DNA of 64,000 bases from PFJX01 sp040751755. GTDB lineage: Bacteria; Pseudomonadota; Gammaproteobacteria; Burkholderiales; Thiobacillaceae. The stretch lies in the NCBI GenBank assembly GCA_040751755.1, contig JBFMHC010000050.1, positions 1 through 64,000 of the forward strand, in the 5' to 3' direction. The notes under the pieces are model-generated. The model ran no database searches. It was given only the letters and a program-made list of their open reading frames with translations, and was not told where the DNA came from. Position numbers and translations under genes: made by a program. Of the stretch, positions 57,421-64,000 are shown in pieces; within the stretch, counting starts at the first letter, position 1, and every line of letters starts with the position of its first letter.

Positions 57421-58353
57421 TTACTTACTGCCGCCGCCCAGTTCATGGACGTAGACCGTCAGCAGCTTGATCTGTTCCGGTTTCAGTCGGCCTTCCCAGA
57501 CCGGCATCACGCCCTTGTTCAGGCCACCCTCGATGACTTTCTTCACCGCAGCCAGCTTGGCGGCATCGTCCGCCGCACCGGGCACGTCGGCCCACAGCCA
57601 GACCTTGTCGGAGAGGTTGGCGGAACCGATGTCCTGGCGACCCTTGGCATTGTCGCCATGGCAGTAGAAGCAGGCAGCCGCATGGGAGTGGAACAGTTCG
57701 TTGCCCTTGGCGGCCTTGGTGGCATCCACCTTGTTGCCGGAGAGGGACAGGACATAGCTCGCCAGGGCGTCGATCTGCTCCGCGGTCAGCGCCTCGCCGA
57801 ACGGCGGCATGTAGCCGCGTCGACCCTTGCTGATGGTCTCGTGGATCTTCTCGTAGGTGCCGCCGTACAGCCAGTCGTCGTCGCTCAGGTTGGGGAAGAA
57901 CCCGACCTTGCCGGCGCCGCCGGTCTGGTGGCAGGCCGCGCAGTTGTCGGCGAAGGCGGTCTTGCCGGCGGAGAGGACGAAGCTGCTCAGTTCCGGATCC
58001 TTGGCGATCGCCGCGTACGACATGCCCATGAGCTTGTCGTAGTAGGGCTTCTGCGCCGCATAACCGTCCTGCATCTCCTTCAGCAGCTTGGCGCGGGTGT
58101 TCCAGTGCCAGGACTCTTCCTGGCCTTGCGCGTTCACGTAGGTCACGCTGTTGGTACCGGTCAGGAAGCCCTTGCCGACCGGCCAGGAGGGATAGACCAC
58201 CCAGTAGACCACGGCGAAGAGCATGGTCACGTACAGGCCCCAGATCCACCACTGCGGCAGCGGGTTGTTGTACTCCTGCAGGTCCCCATCCCATACGTGC
58301 CCGGTGGTCTGCACGCCGGTCGAGGAGGTTTGGCTAGGTGCGTTGTCAGCCAT
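57421..58353 (-). CDS. ccoP: cbb3 cytochrome c oxidase subunit CcoP (dihaem)
   Basis: Electron-entry subunit of cbb3 oxidase. The 310-residue protein has one N-terminal membrane helix (about 37-55) after the motif HVWDGDLQEYNNPLPQWW, and two haem c sites, CAACH (138-142) and CFYCH (228-232). Its ATG overlaps the ccoQ stop by eight bases. Length and order match the family. Confidence 0.97.
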   Translation of the reverse strand: MADNAPSQTSSTGVQTTGHVWDGDLQEYNNPLPQWWIWGLYVTMLFAVVYWVVYPSWPVGKGFLTGTNSVTYVNAQGQEESWHWNTRAKLLKEMQDGYAAQKPYYDKLMGMSYAAIAKDPELSSFVLSAGKTAFADNCAACHQTGGAGKVGFFPNLSDDDWLYGGTYEKIHETISKGRRGYMPPFGEALTAEQIDALASYVLSLSGNKVDATKAAKGNELFHSHAAACFYCHGDNAKGRQDIGSANLSDKVWLWADVPGAADDAAKLAAVKKVIEGGLNKGVMPVWEGRLKPEQIKLLTVYVHELGGGSK

Positions 58354-58525
58354 TCGACTTGTCCTTCACTTCGTCATCATCGAGAAACGGGATGTTCTTG
58401 TGGTCTTCCAGCTCTTTGCTGCGCTTCTTGCTGCCGTAGACCCAGAGCACGATGAGGCAGAAGGTCACGAAGAAGATCAGCAGGCCAAGCGGCTTGGCAT
58501 TGGCCGGATCGGCAAACCACTCCAT
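58346..58525 (-). CDS. ccoQ: cbb3 oxidase small subunit CcoQ
   Basis: A 59-residue membrane protein: MEWFADPANAKPLGLLIFF, one helix (about 13-30), then a charged tail (KKRSKELEDHKNIPFLDDDE). The stop of ccoO and the start of ccoQ share one base (TGATG), and ccoQ overlaps ccoP. CcoQ stabilises the complex. Although short, its place and the conserved NIPFLDDD end make the call firm. Confidence 0.93.
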   Translation of the reverse strand: MEWFADPANAKPLGLLIFFVTFCLIVLWVYGSKKRSKELEDHKNIPFLDDDEVKDKSNG

Positions 58526-59271
58526 CAGCGGTACTTCACCATGTCTTCAGGCTTGAGCTTGCTGAAGTCCACCATGGTGCCCAGCACCTGCAGATAGGCC
58601 ACCAGCGCGTCCATCTCGGAGACGCTGGAACGATCGCCGTCGTAGTTGCCGGCCTGAGCCTGCGCCACGAGGTTCTGCTGCGCGTCGGGGATGTGCAGCG
58701 TCTTCGCGACCTCGGCGCCGAACTGCTTCACGTTTTCCTCGTATTCCGTCTGGTTCGCGGAATACGGCACGCCAACCGTGCGCTGCGCGCGCATGCGGGC
58801 ACCGACGTCGGAGATGTCCAGCTTGGTGGTCAGCAGCCAGGGATAGTTGGGCATCACGGACTCGGGCACCATGGACTTGGGATTCACCAGATGCTGCACG
58901 TGCCATTCGTTGGAGTACTTACCGCCCACGCGGGCCAGGTCCGGACCGGTACGCTTGGAGCCCCACTGGAAGGGGTGGTCGTACTTGGATTCCGCGGCCA
59001 GGGAGTAGTGGCCGTAGCGCAGCTGCTCGTCGCGGAAGGGACGGATCATCTGCGAATGGCAGGTATAGCAACCTTCGCGGATATAGATGTCGCGACCACG
59101 GCTCTCAAGCGGAGTGTAGGGACGCACGCCCGGCACATCCTCGACGGTGTCCTTGATGAAGAACAGGGGCGCGATCTCGACCAGGCCACCCACGCTCACC
59201 GCCATCATGGTCAGCACGAGCAGCAGACCGGCGTTGGTTTCAATCTTTTCGTGTTTGAAGTTCTTGAACAT
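58525..59271 (-). CDS. ccoO: cbb3 cytochrome c oxidase subunit CcoO (monohaem)
   Basis: Second subunit of cbb3 oxidase. The 248-residue protein has an N-terminal membrane anchor (about 14-36) and one haem c site CYTCH (68-72), with the family block RPFRDEQLRYGHYSLA and the distal Met in ESVMPNYPWL. It lies 19 bases after ccoN. Confidence 0.97.
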   Translation of the reverse strand: MFKNFKHEKIETNAGLLLVLTMMAVSVGGLVEIAPLFFIKDTVEDVPGVRPYTPLESRGRDIYIREGCYTCHSQMIRPFRDEQLRYGHYSLAAESKYDHPFQWGSKRTGPDLARVGGKYSNEWHVQHLVNPKSMVPESVMPNYPWLLTTKLDISDVGARMRAQRTVGVPYSANQTEYEENVKQFGAEVAKTLHIPDAQQNLVAQAQAGNYDGDRSSVSEMDALVAYLQVLGTMVDFSKLKPEDMVKYR

Positions 59272-59290
59272 TCTCTAACCCCTTATCCGC

Positions 59291-60739
59291 TCAGGCAGCC
59301 ACGGTGGCGGCGCGTGCGACACCGGCCTCGGCGGCGCGCACACCCTGGCGGATGGTCATGTAGACGTTGTAAGCCATCAGGCACATGCCGGTGAGATAGA
59401 ACATGCCACCGATGGCACGCATGGCGTAGAACGGATGCATGGCGGCGACGGACTCGACAAAGGAGTACTGCAGGTTGCCGAAGTCGTCGAAGGCGCGCCA
59501 CATCAGGCCCTGGGAGATACCGGAGATCCACATCGCGGTGATGTAGAGCAGCACGCCGATGGTGGCCAACCAGAAGTGGGCGTTGACCAGCTTGACGCTG
59601 TAGACCTGAGTGTTCCACAGACGCGGGATCATGTGGTACAGCGAGCCGAAGGCGATCATCGCCACCCAGCCCAGCGCACCGGAGTGCACGTGGCCGACGG
59701 TCCAGTCCGTGTAATGGGACAGGGCGTTGACATCCTTCAGCGACATCAGCGGACCTTCGAAGGTGGACATGCCGTAGAAGGACAGGGCCACGATCATGAA
59801 GCGCATGATGGGATCGGTACGCAGCTTGTCCCAGGCACCAGAGAGGGTCATGATGCCGTTGATCATGCCCCCCCAGGAAGGCAGCAGGAGCATGATGGAG
59901 AAGGTCGCGCCGAGGGTGGAGGCCCAGTCAGGCAGAGCGGTCCAGTGCAGGTGGTGAGTACCCACCCACATGTACATGAAGGACAGGGCCCAGAAGTGCA
60001 CGATGGACAGACGGTAGGAGTAGACCGGACGGCCGGCGTGCTTGGGCACGAAGTAGTACATCATGCCGAGGAAGGCGGCGGTCAGGAAGAAGCCCACGGC
60101 GTTGTGGCCATACCACCACTGCGTCATCGCGTCCTGCGCACCGGAGAACAGGCTGTAGGACTTGAGGGTGAACAGGTCGACCGGCACAGCGACGTTGTTG
60201 AAGGTGTGCAGCAGGGCGGTCACCAGAATGAAGGACAGGTAGAACCAGTTGGCGACGTAGATGTGCGGCTGCTTGCGCTTCATCAGGGTGCCGACATACA
60301 CGGCCAGGTAGGAGACCCAGACCACCTCGATCAGCAGGTCGATCGGCCACTCCATCTCGGCGTACTCACGGCCCTGGCTGTAACCCATGACGTAGGACAG
60401 CGCAGCAAGAACGATCACCGCCTGCCAACCCCAGAAGGTGAAGGTCGCCAGGCCGGGCGCGAACAGACGGGTCTGACAGGTGCGCTGCACCACGTAGTAG
60501 GAGGTTGCGAACAGCGCCGAGCCGCCGAAGCCAAAGATCACCGCGCCGGTGTGCACGGGGCGGAAGCGACCGAACGAGATGTACGGACTGTCGAAGTTGA
60601 GGAAGGGCCATGCCAGTTCGGAGGCGATGTACACCCCGACGAACATGCCCACCACGGCCCAGACGATGGCCATGACGGAAAACTTCTTGATGATGTCGTA
60701 GTCGTACTGCTCGGTTGCAGCCGCACTGCTTGCTGACAT
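59291..60739 (-). CDS. ccoN: cbb3 cytochrome c oxidase catalytic subunit CcoN
   Basis: Haem-copper subunit that reduces oxygen at low oxygen levels. The 482-residue protein has about 12 helices and the family's His ligands (RPVHTGAVIFGFGG, WWYGHNAVGFFLT, GTHHLHWTALPDW, VGHVHSGALGW). The start MSASSAAAT has AGGAGG six bases ahead; a frame 40 codons longer was rejected because it would begin inside the promoter and hairpin region. It heads ccoN-ccoO-ccoQ-ccoP. Confidence 0.97.
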   Translation of the reverse strand: MSASSAAATEQYDYDIIKKFSVMAIVWAVVGMFVGVYIASELAWPFLNFDSPYISFGRFRPVHTGAVIFGFGGSALFATSYYVVQRTCQTRLFAPGLATFTFWGWQAVIVLAALSYVMGYSQGREYAEMEWPIDLLIEVVWVSYLAVYVGTLMKRKQPHIYVANWFYLSFILVTALLHTFNNVAVPVDLFTLKSYSLFSGAQDAMTQWWYGHNAVGFFLTAAFLGMMYYFVPKHAGRPVYSYRLSIVHFWALSFMYMWVGTHHLHWTALPDWASTLGATFSIMLLLPSWGGMINGIMTLSGAWDKLRTDPIMRFMIVALSFYGMSTFEGPLMSLKDVNALSHYTDWTVGHVHSGALGWVAMIAFGSLYHMIPRLWNTQVYSVKLVNAHFWLATIGVLLYITAMWISGISQGLMWRAFDDFGNLQYSFVESVAAMHPFYAMRAIGGMFYLTGMCLMAYNVYMTIRQGVRAAEAGVARAATVAA

Positions 60740-60795
60740 AACGCCTCCTAGATTACCCCTCGCCCCTGCGTATCGCCGACACGCGGGGGGCGCCG

Positions 60796-60816
60796 AAAAA
60801 AATCCGGCAAACCGGA
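60796..60816 (-). terminator. Terminator-like hairpin between SCO gene and ccoN
   Basis: TCCGG pairs with CCGGA (60803-60807 with 60812-60816, 4-base loop), followed on the transcribed strand by TTTTTTT. It can end the Rrf2-SCO transcript. It also lies about 8-28 bases after the predicted ccoN start point. Confidence 0.7.
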
Positions 60817-60830
60817 CAAAAAGCTGCGGG

Positions 60831-60859
60831 AGTATAGTTCCCAAGCCTTGCTGCGGCAA
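60831..60859 (-). promoter_or_regulatory. Predicted promoter of the ccoNOQP operon
   Basis: Reverse strand TTGCCG (60854-60859) and TATACT (60831-60836) are separated by exactly 17 bases, just before the SCO stop codon would be left behind. No FNR-type TTGAT-N4-ATCAA site is seen here. Confidence 0.55.
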
Positions 60860-60861
60860 GG

Positions 60862-61452
60862 TCAGCCGGCACGCAAAAGCTCACCCAGATCGTGGGCAAT
60901 ATCCTCCGGCGGGTGCGCGAACGGCAGGTACAGACGCAGCCTGCCTTGCGCGTCAAGGACATAGCTGCCGGCCGAGTGATCGACCAGATAGCCGCTGGCG
61001 CCGGGTTCCACATGCTTGCGGTACACCACCCTGAACTCGCGGGCGGCCTCGGCCACTTCGGCGGTAGTGCCATAAAGCCCGAGAAAACCCGCGTTGAAAT
61101 AGGGGACATAGGCCTTCAGGACCTCGGGGGTGTCGCGCTCCGGGTCGACCGAGGCGAACAGTACCTGGATCCGCGCGGCGGCCTGCGGCCCCAGCAGCTC
61201 GAATGCCCTGGCCATGTCCGAGAGGGTGGTGGGACACACATCCGGACAATGGGTATAGCCGAAGAACAGCACCACCAGCTTGCCGCGGAAGGTCTCCAGG
61301 CTGACACGCCGACCGTTGTGATCGGTCAATTCCAGGCGGCGGCCGAACTCCGCGCCACTGATGTCGCTGCCCTTGAATGTCGCCTTCGGCCCCGGTTCCG
61401 GGCCGCAACCCGTGAGCGCCAGGGCCAGGACGAGCAACAGCCAGCGCAGCAT
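60862..61452 (-). CDS. SCO1/SenC family copper-delivery lipoprotein
   Basis: A 196-residue thioredoxin-fold protein that handles copper for oxidase assembly. It has a lipobox LTGC (Cys16), the copper/redox motif CPDVC (Cys69 and Cys73) and the third ligand His159 in VDHSAGSY. It starts three bases after the Rrf2 gene, and lies directly upstream of the cbb3 operon, which suggests that it serves this oxidase. Confidence 0.94.
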   Translation of the reverse strand: MLRWLLLVLALALTGCGPEPGPKATFKGSDISGAEFGRRLELTDHNGRRVSLETFRGKLVVLFFGYTHCPDVCPTTLSDMARAFELLGPQAAARIQVLFASVDPERDTPEVLKAYVPYFNAGFLGLYGTTAEVAEAAREFRVVYRKHVEPGASGYLVDHSAGSYVLDAQGRLRLYLPFAHPPEDIAHDLGELLRAG

Positions 61453-61455
61453 GGA

Positions 61456-61911
61456 TCAGGCCGACATGGCCGAAGCGGGCAAGTCCGCGAGCCGATATTT
61501 GCCGGTCTGCACGGCCTTGGCGAGTTCCTCCAGGTTCATCTCGTTGAGCATGACGAGGATTTTCTTCTTCACCGGCGCCCACTTGAAGTGCATGGGGCAG
61601 GCGGTGGCGTCGGAGCACTCCTTGAGGCCGAGGATGCAGCTCTTGGTGAAGTCCGGCCCTTCGGTCAGCAGCAGCACCTGCATGAGGGTGGTACGGTGCA
61701 TGCCTTCGCGCAGGCAGAAGCCCCCCAGACGGCCGCGGAAGGAATCAAGCGGGCCATGCTTGCACAGGTTCTGCAGGATCTTCGCCAGATAGGCGGCGGG
61801 CACGTTCAGGCGCTCCGCGATGTCGCGGTTCAGCACGGGTTCCCCCGCCGGTTGGGTGGCGATGTAGATGAGCGCCTGGACTGCATACTGGCTGGTGCGG
61901 GACAGGACCAT
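61456..61911 (-). CDS. Rrf2 family transcriptional regulator with Fe-S-type cysteines
   Basis: A 151-residue winged-helix regulator starting MVLSRTSQYAVQALIYIA. The DNA-binding helix-turn-helix is about residues 27-50. Three cysteines (92, 99, 105; spacing C-x6-C-x5-C) lie where IscR and NsrR bind an iron-sulfur cluster, so it may sense oxygen, NO or iron-sulfur status. It is coupled to the SCO gene and precedes the cbb3 operon, the likely target (inference). Its own -10 box may be TATAAT at 61943-61948. Confidence 0.9.
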   Translation of the reverse strand: MVLSRTSQYAVQALIYIATQPAGEPVLNRDIAERLNVPAAYLAKILQNLCKHGPLDSFRGRLGGFCLREGMHRTTLMQVLLLTEGPDFTKSCILGLKECSDATACPMHFKWAPVKKKILVMLNEMNLEELAKAVQTGKYRLADLPASAMSA

Positions 61912-62031
61912 GAACCACTCCTAAGAGATTTTTTTGTCCTGAATTATAGCGACGGCACGTTTACTGCCTATAGGGAATTTCGGACAGAGAAATAGCAAAT
62001 TAACCCTTTCCAACAAAGGGGAATGCATGCG

Positions 62032-62724
62032 CTAGGGTCGCCCGAGCAGCTCCGCCAGGCGCTTGGGCGCGAAGCAGTTCGCAGCCTTCTCGGCGGACAT
62101 GCCAGGCTGGTGCGGCAACTCCGCGAGCAGCGGCGCCCCCAGGCGGCCGGCGAGGGCGCGCAGGTTCTCGTCGTAGGCGGCCATGTCCGGGTCGATGCGG
62201 TTCGCCACCCAGCCCAGCAGACGCAGGCCGCGCGCCTCGATCGCCTCGACGCTGAGCAGGGCGTGGCTGAGGCACCCCAGGCGCATGCCCACCACCAGCA
62301 CGACCGGCAGCCCCAGGGCGACCGCCAGGTCTGCGGTGTCCGTCGTCTCCGACAGGGGCACGCGGAAGCCCCCCACCCCTTCCACCACCACCAGGTCCGC
62401 CTGGCCGGCCAGCGTCTCGTAGGCGGCGCGGATGCGCGGGATCTCGATGCGCACGCCCTTACGCTCGGCGGCGATGTGGGGCGCGATCGGCTCGCGCAGC
62501 AGATAGGGGTTGATCAGCTCCGCCGCGGCCGTCACGTTACTGGCCGCGCGCAACGCGGCGACGTCTTCGTTCACCCACGCGCCATCGCGCAACTCCGCCC
62601 CCGCCGCCACCGGCTTCATGCCCACCACGCGCAGGCCCAGCCCCACGCAGGCCCGCAGCAGGGCGGCGCTCACCAGGGTCTTGCCCACGCCCGTGTCGGT
62701 ACCGACTATGAACAGGCCGCTCAT
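62032..62724 (-). CDS. bioD: Dethiobiotin synthetase
   Basis: Closes the ureido ring of dethiobiotin with ATP and CO2. The 230-residue protein has the P-loop GTDTGVGKT (8-16), the Lys in GMKPVAAG (about 37) and the VEGVGGFRVPL motif. It is the last gene of bioH-bioC-bioD. Its ribosome-binding site GGAA lies inside an inverted-repeat arm that abuts the ATG. A weak CCCTTT/AAAGGG hairpin follows at about 62004-62020. Confidence 0.97.
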   Translation of the reverse strand: MSGLFIVGTDTGVGKTLVSAALLRACVGLGLRVVGMKPVAAGAELRDGAWVNEDVAALRAASNVTAAAELINPYLLREPIAPHIAAERKGVRIEIPRIRAAYETLAGQADLVVVEGVGGFRVPLSETTDTADLAVALGLPVVLVVGMRLGCLSHALLSVEAIEARGLRLLGWVANRIDPDMAAYDENLRALAGRLGAPLLAELPHQPGMSAEKAANCFAPKRLAELLGRP

Positions 62725-62758
62725 GTCAGTTCCGCACGGCCGTTCCGAAGGAACTGAC
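62725..62758 (-). promoter_or_regulatory. Nested hairpins covering the bioD ribosome-binding site
   Basis: On the transcribed strand GTCAGTTCC (62758-62750) can pair with GGAACTGAC (62733-62725), which holds the GGAA site and touches the ATG. The same 5' arm can instead pair locally through GTTCC with GGAAC (62746-62742) around a 3-base loop. The two pairings exclude each other. Confidence 0.5.
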
Positions 62759-62802
62759 CACCCCCTCGGGGGGAAACGAGCGCAGCGAGTAAGGGGGCTG
62801 TT
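62759..62802 (-). repeat. GC-rich inverted repeats between bioC and bioD
   Basis: After the bioC stop codon the transcribed strand has CCCCC-TC-type hairpins (CCCCC with GGGGG at about 62761-62773) and a CCCCCTTACTCGCTGCGCTCG run. It resembles short intergenic repeats of GC-rich genomes, but only one copy is seen here. Confidence 0.5.
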
Positions 62803-63687
62803 TCATTTCGGGCGCCGCCTGAATTCGATGACCTGGCGCCCGTCGGCGCGCGGCGCCGGCCGCCCCGCCCAGGCGTGGCCGTACACCAGCTCGTAGGTCG
62901 CGGGCAAGCGACCGTCGCGGCGGAAGGCCTCGTAGTTGCGCGCCAGCGCGGCCCAGGCCGTCTTGCCCATGAGACCGGCGCGGCGCCCTTCCAGCACCGT
63001 CTGCGCGCCGATGCCCTTGAGGTCGGCGAACAGCCCGCGCAGGTCCTGATAGGTGAGAGTCAGGCGTTCCATCTCCATCACCGGGTTGGCGAAACCCGCC
63101 TGCATCAGGGCGTCGCCCACGTCGTGCATGTCGACGAAGCGGTTGACGTGCGCGTGGCCGTCCAGCCCGCTGCTGGCGGCGCGCAGTTCCTGCAGGGTGT
63201 CGGGGCCGAGGGTGGCGAACAGGAACAGGCCATCCGGCCGCAGTACCCGCCGCACCTCGGCGAAGGCGCGCGGCAGGTCGACCCATTGCAGGGTCAGGCT
63301 GGACCACGCCATGTCGACGCTGGCCTCGCGCAGCGGCAGGCGCTCCAGGTCGGCGCACAGGGGCGTGAAGTGCGCGGCGCGCGGCGCCAGGCGCTCGATC
63401 AGGCCGCGCCAGCCCTGCGCGCGGCCGCGCCCGGCGGCGACGCGCAGCATGGCGTGGGCGAGGTCGACGCCGACGATCTCCGCGCGCGGGAAGCGCGCGT
63501 GCAGCAACCCGGCACCGAAGCCCGTGCCGCAGCCGGCGTCGAGCACGCGCGCCGGTTTGACTCGGATCTCCTCCAGGTGCTCGTCGAGGCGCCGCGCCAC
63601 CTCCTGCTGCAGGAAGGCGGAGGCGTCGTAGCCCGGCGCGGCGCGCTCGAAGGCTCGGCGTACCGCACGCTTCAGGTGCTCATCCAT
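62803..63687 (-). CDS. bioC: Malonyl-ACP O-methyltransferase
   Basis: Methylates malonyl-ACP so that the fatty-acid machinery can build the pimeloyl chain of biotin. The 294-residue protein starts MDEHLKRAVRRAFERAAPGYD and has the SAM-binding motif LDAGCGTGFGAG (49-60), with the BioC blocks DMAWSSLTLQW and FATLGPDTLQELR. Its ATG overlaps the end of bioH by eight bases. A longer frame upstream is only the shadow of bioH. Confidence 0.96.
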   Translation of the reverse strand: MDEHLKRAVRRAFERAAPGYDASAFLQQEVARRLDEHLEEIRVKPARVLDAGCGTGFGAGLLHARFPRAEIVGVDLAHAMLRVAAGRGRAQGWRGLIERLAPRAAHFTPLCADLERLPLREASVDMAWSSLTLQWVDLPRAFAEVRRVLRPDGLFLFATLGPDTLQELRAASSGLDGHAHVNRFVDMHDVGDALMQAGFANPVMEMERLTLTYQDLRGLFADLKGIGAQTVLEGRRAGLMGKTAWAALARNYEAFRRDGRLPATYELVYGHAWAGRPAPRADGRQVIEFRRRPK

Positions 63688-64000
63688 GCAGGAACCCCCG
63701 CAGTTGCGCGACGAACCAGTCTGGGTGCGACAGGAAGGGTGCGTGCGAGGCGCGCGGGTGTTCCGCCAGACGGGCATCCGGCAGGACATCGGCGAGCCAG
63801 CGCCCTGCCTCGACCGGGCAGAGGGCGTCGTAGGCGCCGTGCACCACCAGCGCGGGGCAGCGGACGTCGCCGGCCAGGTCGCGCAGGTCCACCGCCGCGA
63901 GCAGCGCCATGCCGGCGGCGAGCGTCTCCGCACGCGGCTCGCCGCGCCCCAGCACCGCCTCGCGCAGGCGGCCGATCACCGCCCGCGCGGCCGCGTCGCC
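63680..64000 (-). CDS. bioH: Pimeloyl-ACP methyl ester carboxylesterase, C-terminal part
   Basis: Alpha/beta hydrolase that removes the methyl ester from pimeloyl-ACP methyl ester. The last 106 residues are present; the start lies beyond the right edge. The catalytic Asp in HGAYDALCP and the catalytic His in RASHAPFLSHP are visible; the nucleophile Ser would be outside the window. It overlaps bioC, giving the usual bioH-bioC-bioD order. Confidence 0.9.
   Translation of the reverse strand, partial: GDAAARAVIGRLREAVLGRGEPRAETLAAGMALLAAVDLRDLAGDVRCPALVVHGAYDALCPVEAGRWLADVLPDARLAEHPRASHAPFLSHPDWFVAQLRGFLHG

Noticed and set aside
60740..60861. FNR/ANR site expected upstream of the cbb3 operon
   Set aside because: No TTGAT-N4-ATCAA or near match was found on either strand in this gap.

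Overview
The window is a GC-rich, gene-dense chromosomal segment from a betaproteobacterium. It is core genome: I see no insertion sequence, prophage, integrase or CRISPR array. The 16S rRNA fragment at the left edge carries the betaproteobacterial 5' sequence. Several gene orders are also typical of the class (uvrA/MFS/ssb, rplU-rpmA-obgE-proB, lolB-ispE-tRNA-Gln-prs-rplY-pth-ychF, rsmD-coaD-fdx, ftsY-ftsE-ftsX-rpoH, bioH-bioC-bioD). A YeeE/YedE sulfur-compound transporter beside a c-type cytochrome, a CbbY-like phosphatase and a complete cbb3 oxidase cluster fit a microaerobic, possibly sulfur-oxidising and autotrophic relative of the Thiobacillus/Nitrosomonadales group. That lineage placement is inference.

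Layout. 1-676: 5' end of a 16S gene (minus strand) with its leader, boxA and strong promoter. 677-4811: tyrS, tRNA-Gly(CCC), aspS, a DUF502 membrane protein and an FmdB zinc-ribbon protein. 4882-7658: a stand-alone acyl-ACP synthetase and a FadL-type outer-membrane transporter broken by a one-base slip in a C-tract. 7681-10659: an unknown coiled-coil protein, ssb and a YajR-like MFS transporter. 10731-16419 (plus strand): uvrA, an HDOD protein, trpG, trpD and a SemiSWEET. 16416-19985: a phosphatase and an unknown 386-residue protein (minus), then a cytochrome c and the YeeE transporter (plus). 20008-23105: tRNA-Arg(CCT), a lone receiver domain, a DksA-like zinc-finger protein and an ABC-F (Uup) gene with a second C-tract frameshift.

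23255-33016: a long minus-strand block (proB, obgE, rpmA, rplU; ychF, pth, rplY, prs, tRNA-Gln, ispE, lolB, a TPR lipoprotein) transcribed away from mutM. 33017-43552: mutM, a dynamin-like GTPase, ferredoxin, coaD, rsmD, a pair of M16 proteins (one catalytic, one inactive), then ftsY-ftsE-ftsX and rpoH, the last behind a perfect CIRCE operator. 43567-46532: a 34-residue membrane ORF, the tRNA-Pro/Arg/His cluster, folD, a CbbY-like phosphatase and an unknown protein. 46547-55042: the rimP-nusA-infB-rbfA-truB-rpsO-pnp expression block. 55135-61911: the cbb3 oxidase module in transcription order Rrf2 regulator, SCO, ccoN-ccoO-ccoQ-ccoP, ccoG and a membrane/FixH-like protein. 62032-64000: bioD, bioC and the 3' part of bioH.

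Most genes work in translation, RNA metabolism, membrane biogenesis and respiration. The points most worth a second look are the two C-tract frameshifts, the nested hairpins that cover the bioD ribosome-binding site, the CIRCE site at rpoH, the small membrane ORF between convergent terminator and tRNAs, the cytochrome/YeeE pair with its unknown divergent neighbour, and the hairpins placed directly after promoters of the ccoN and rimP-nusA transcripts.
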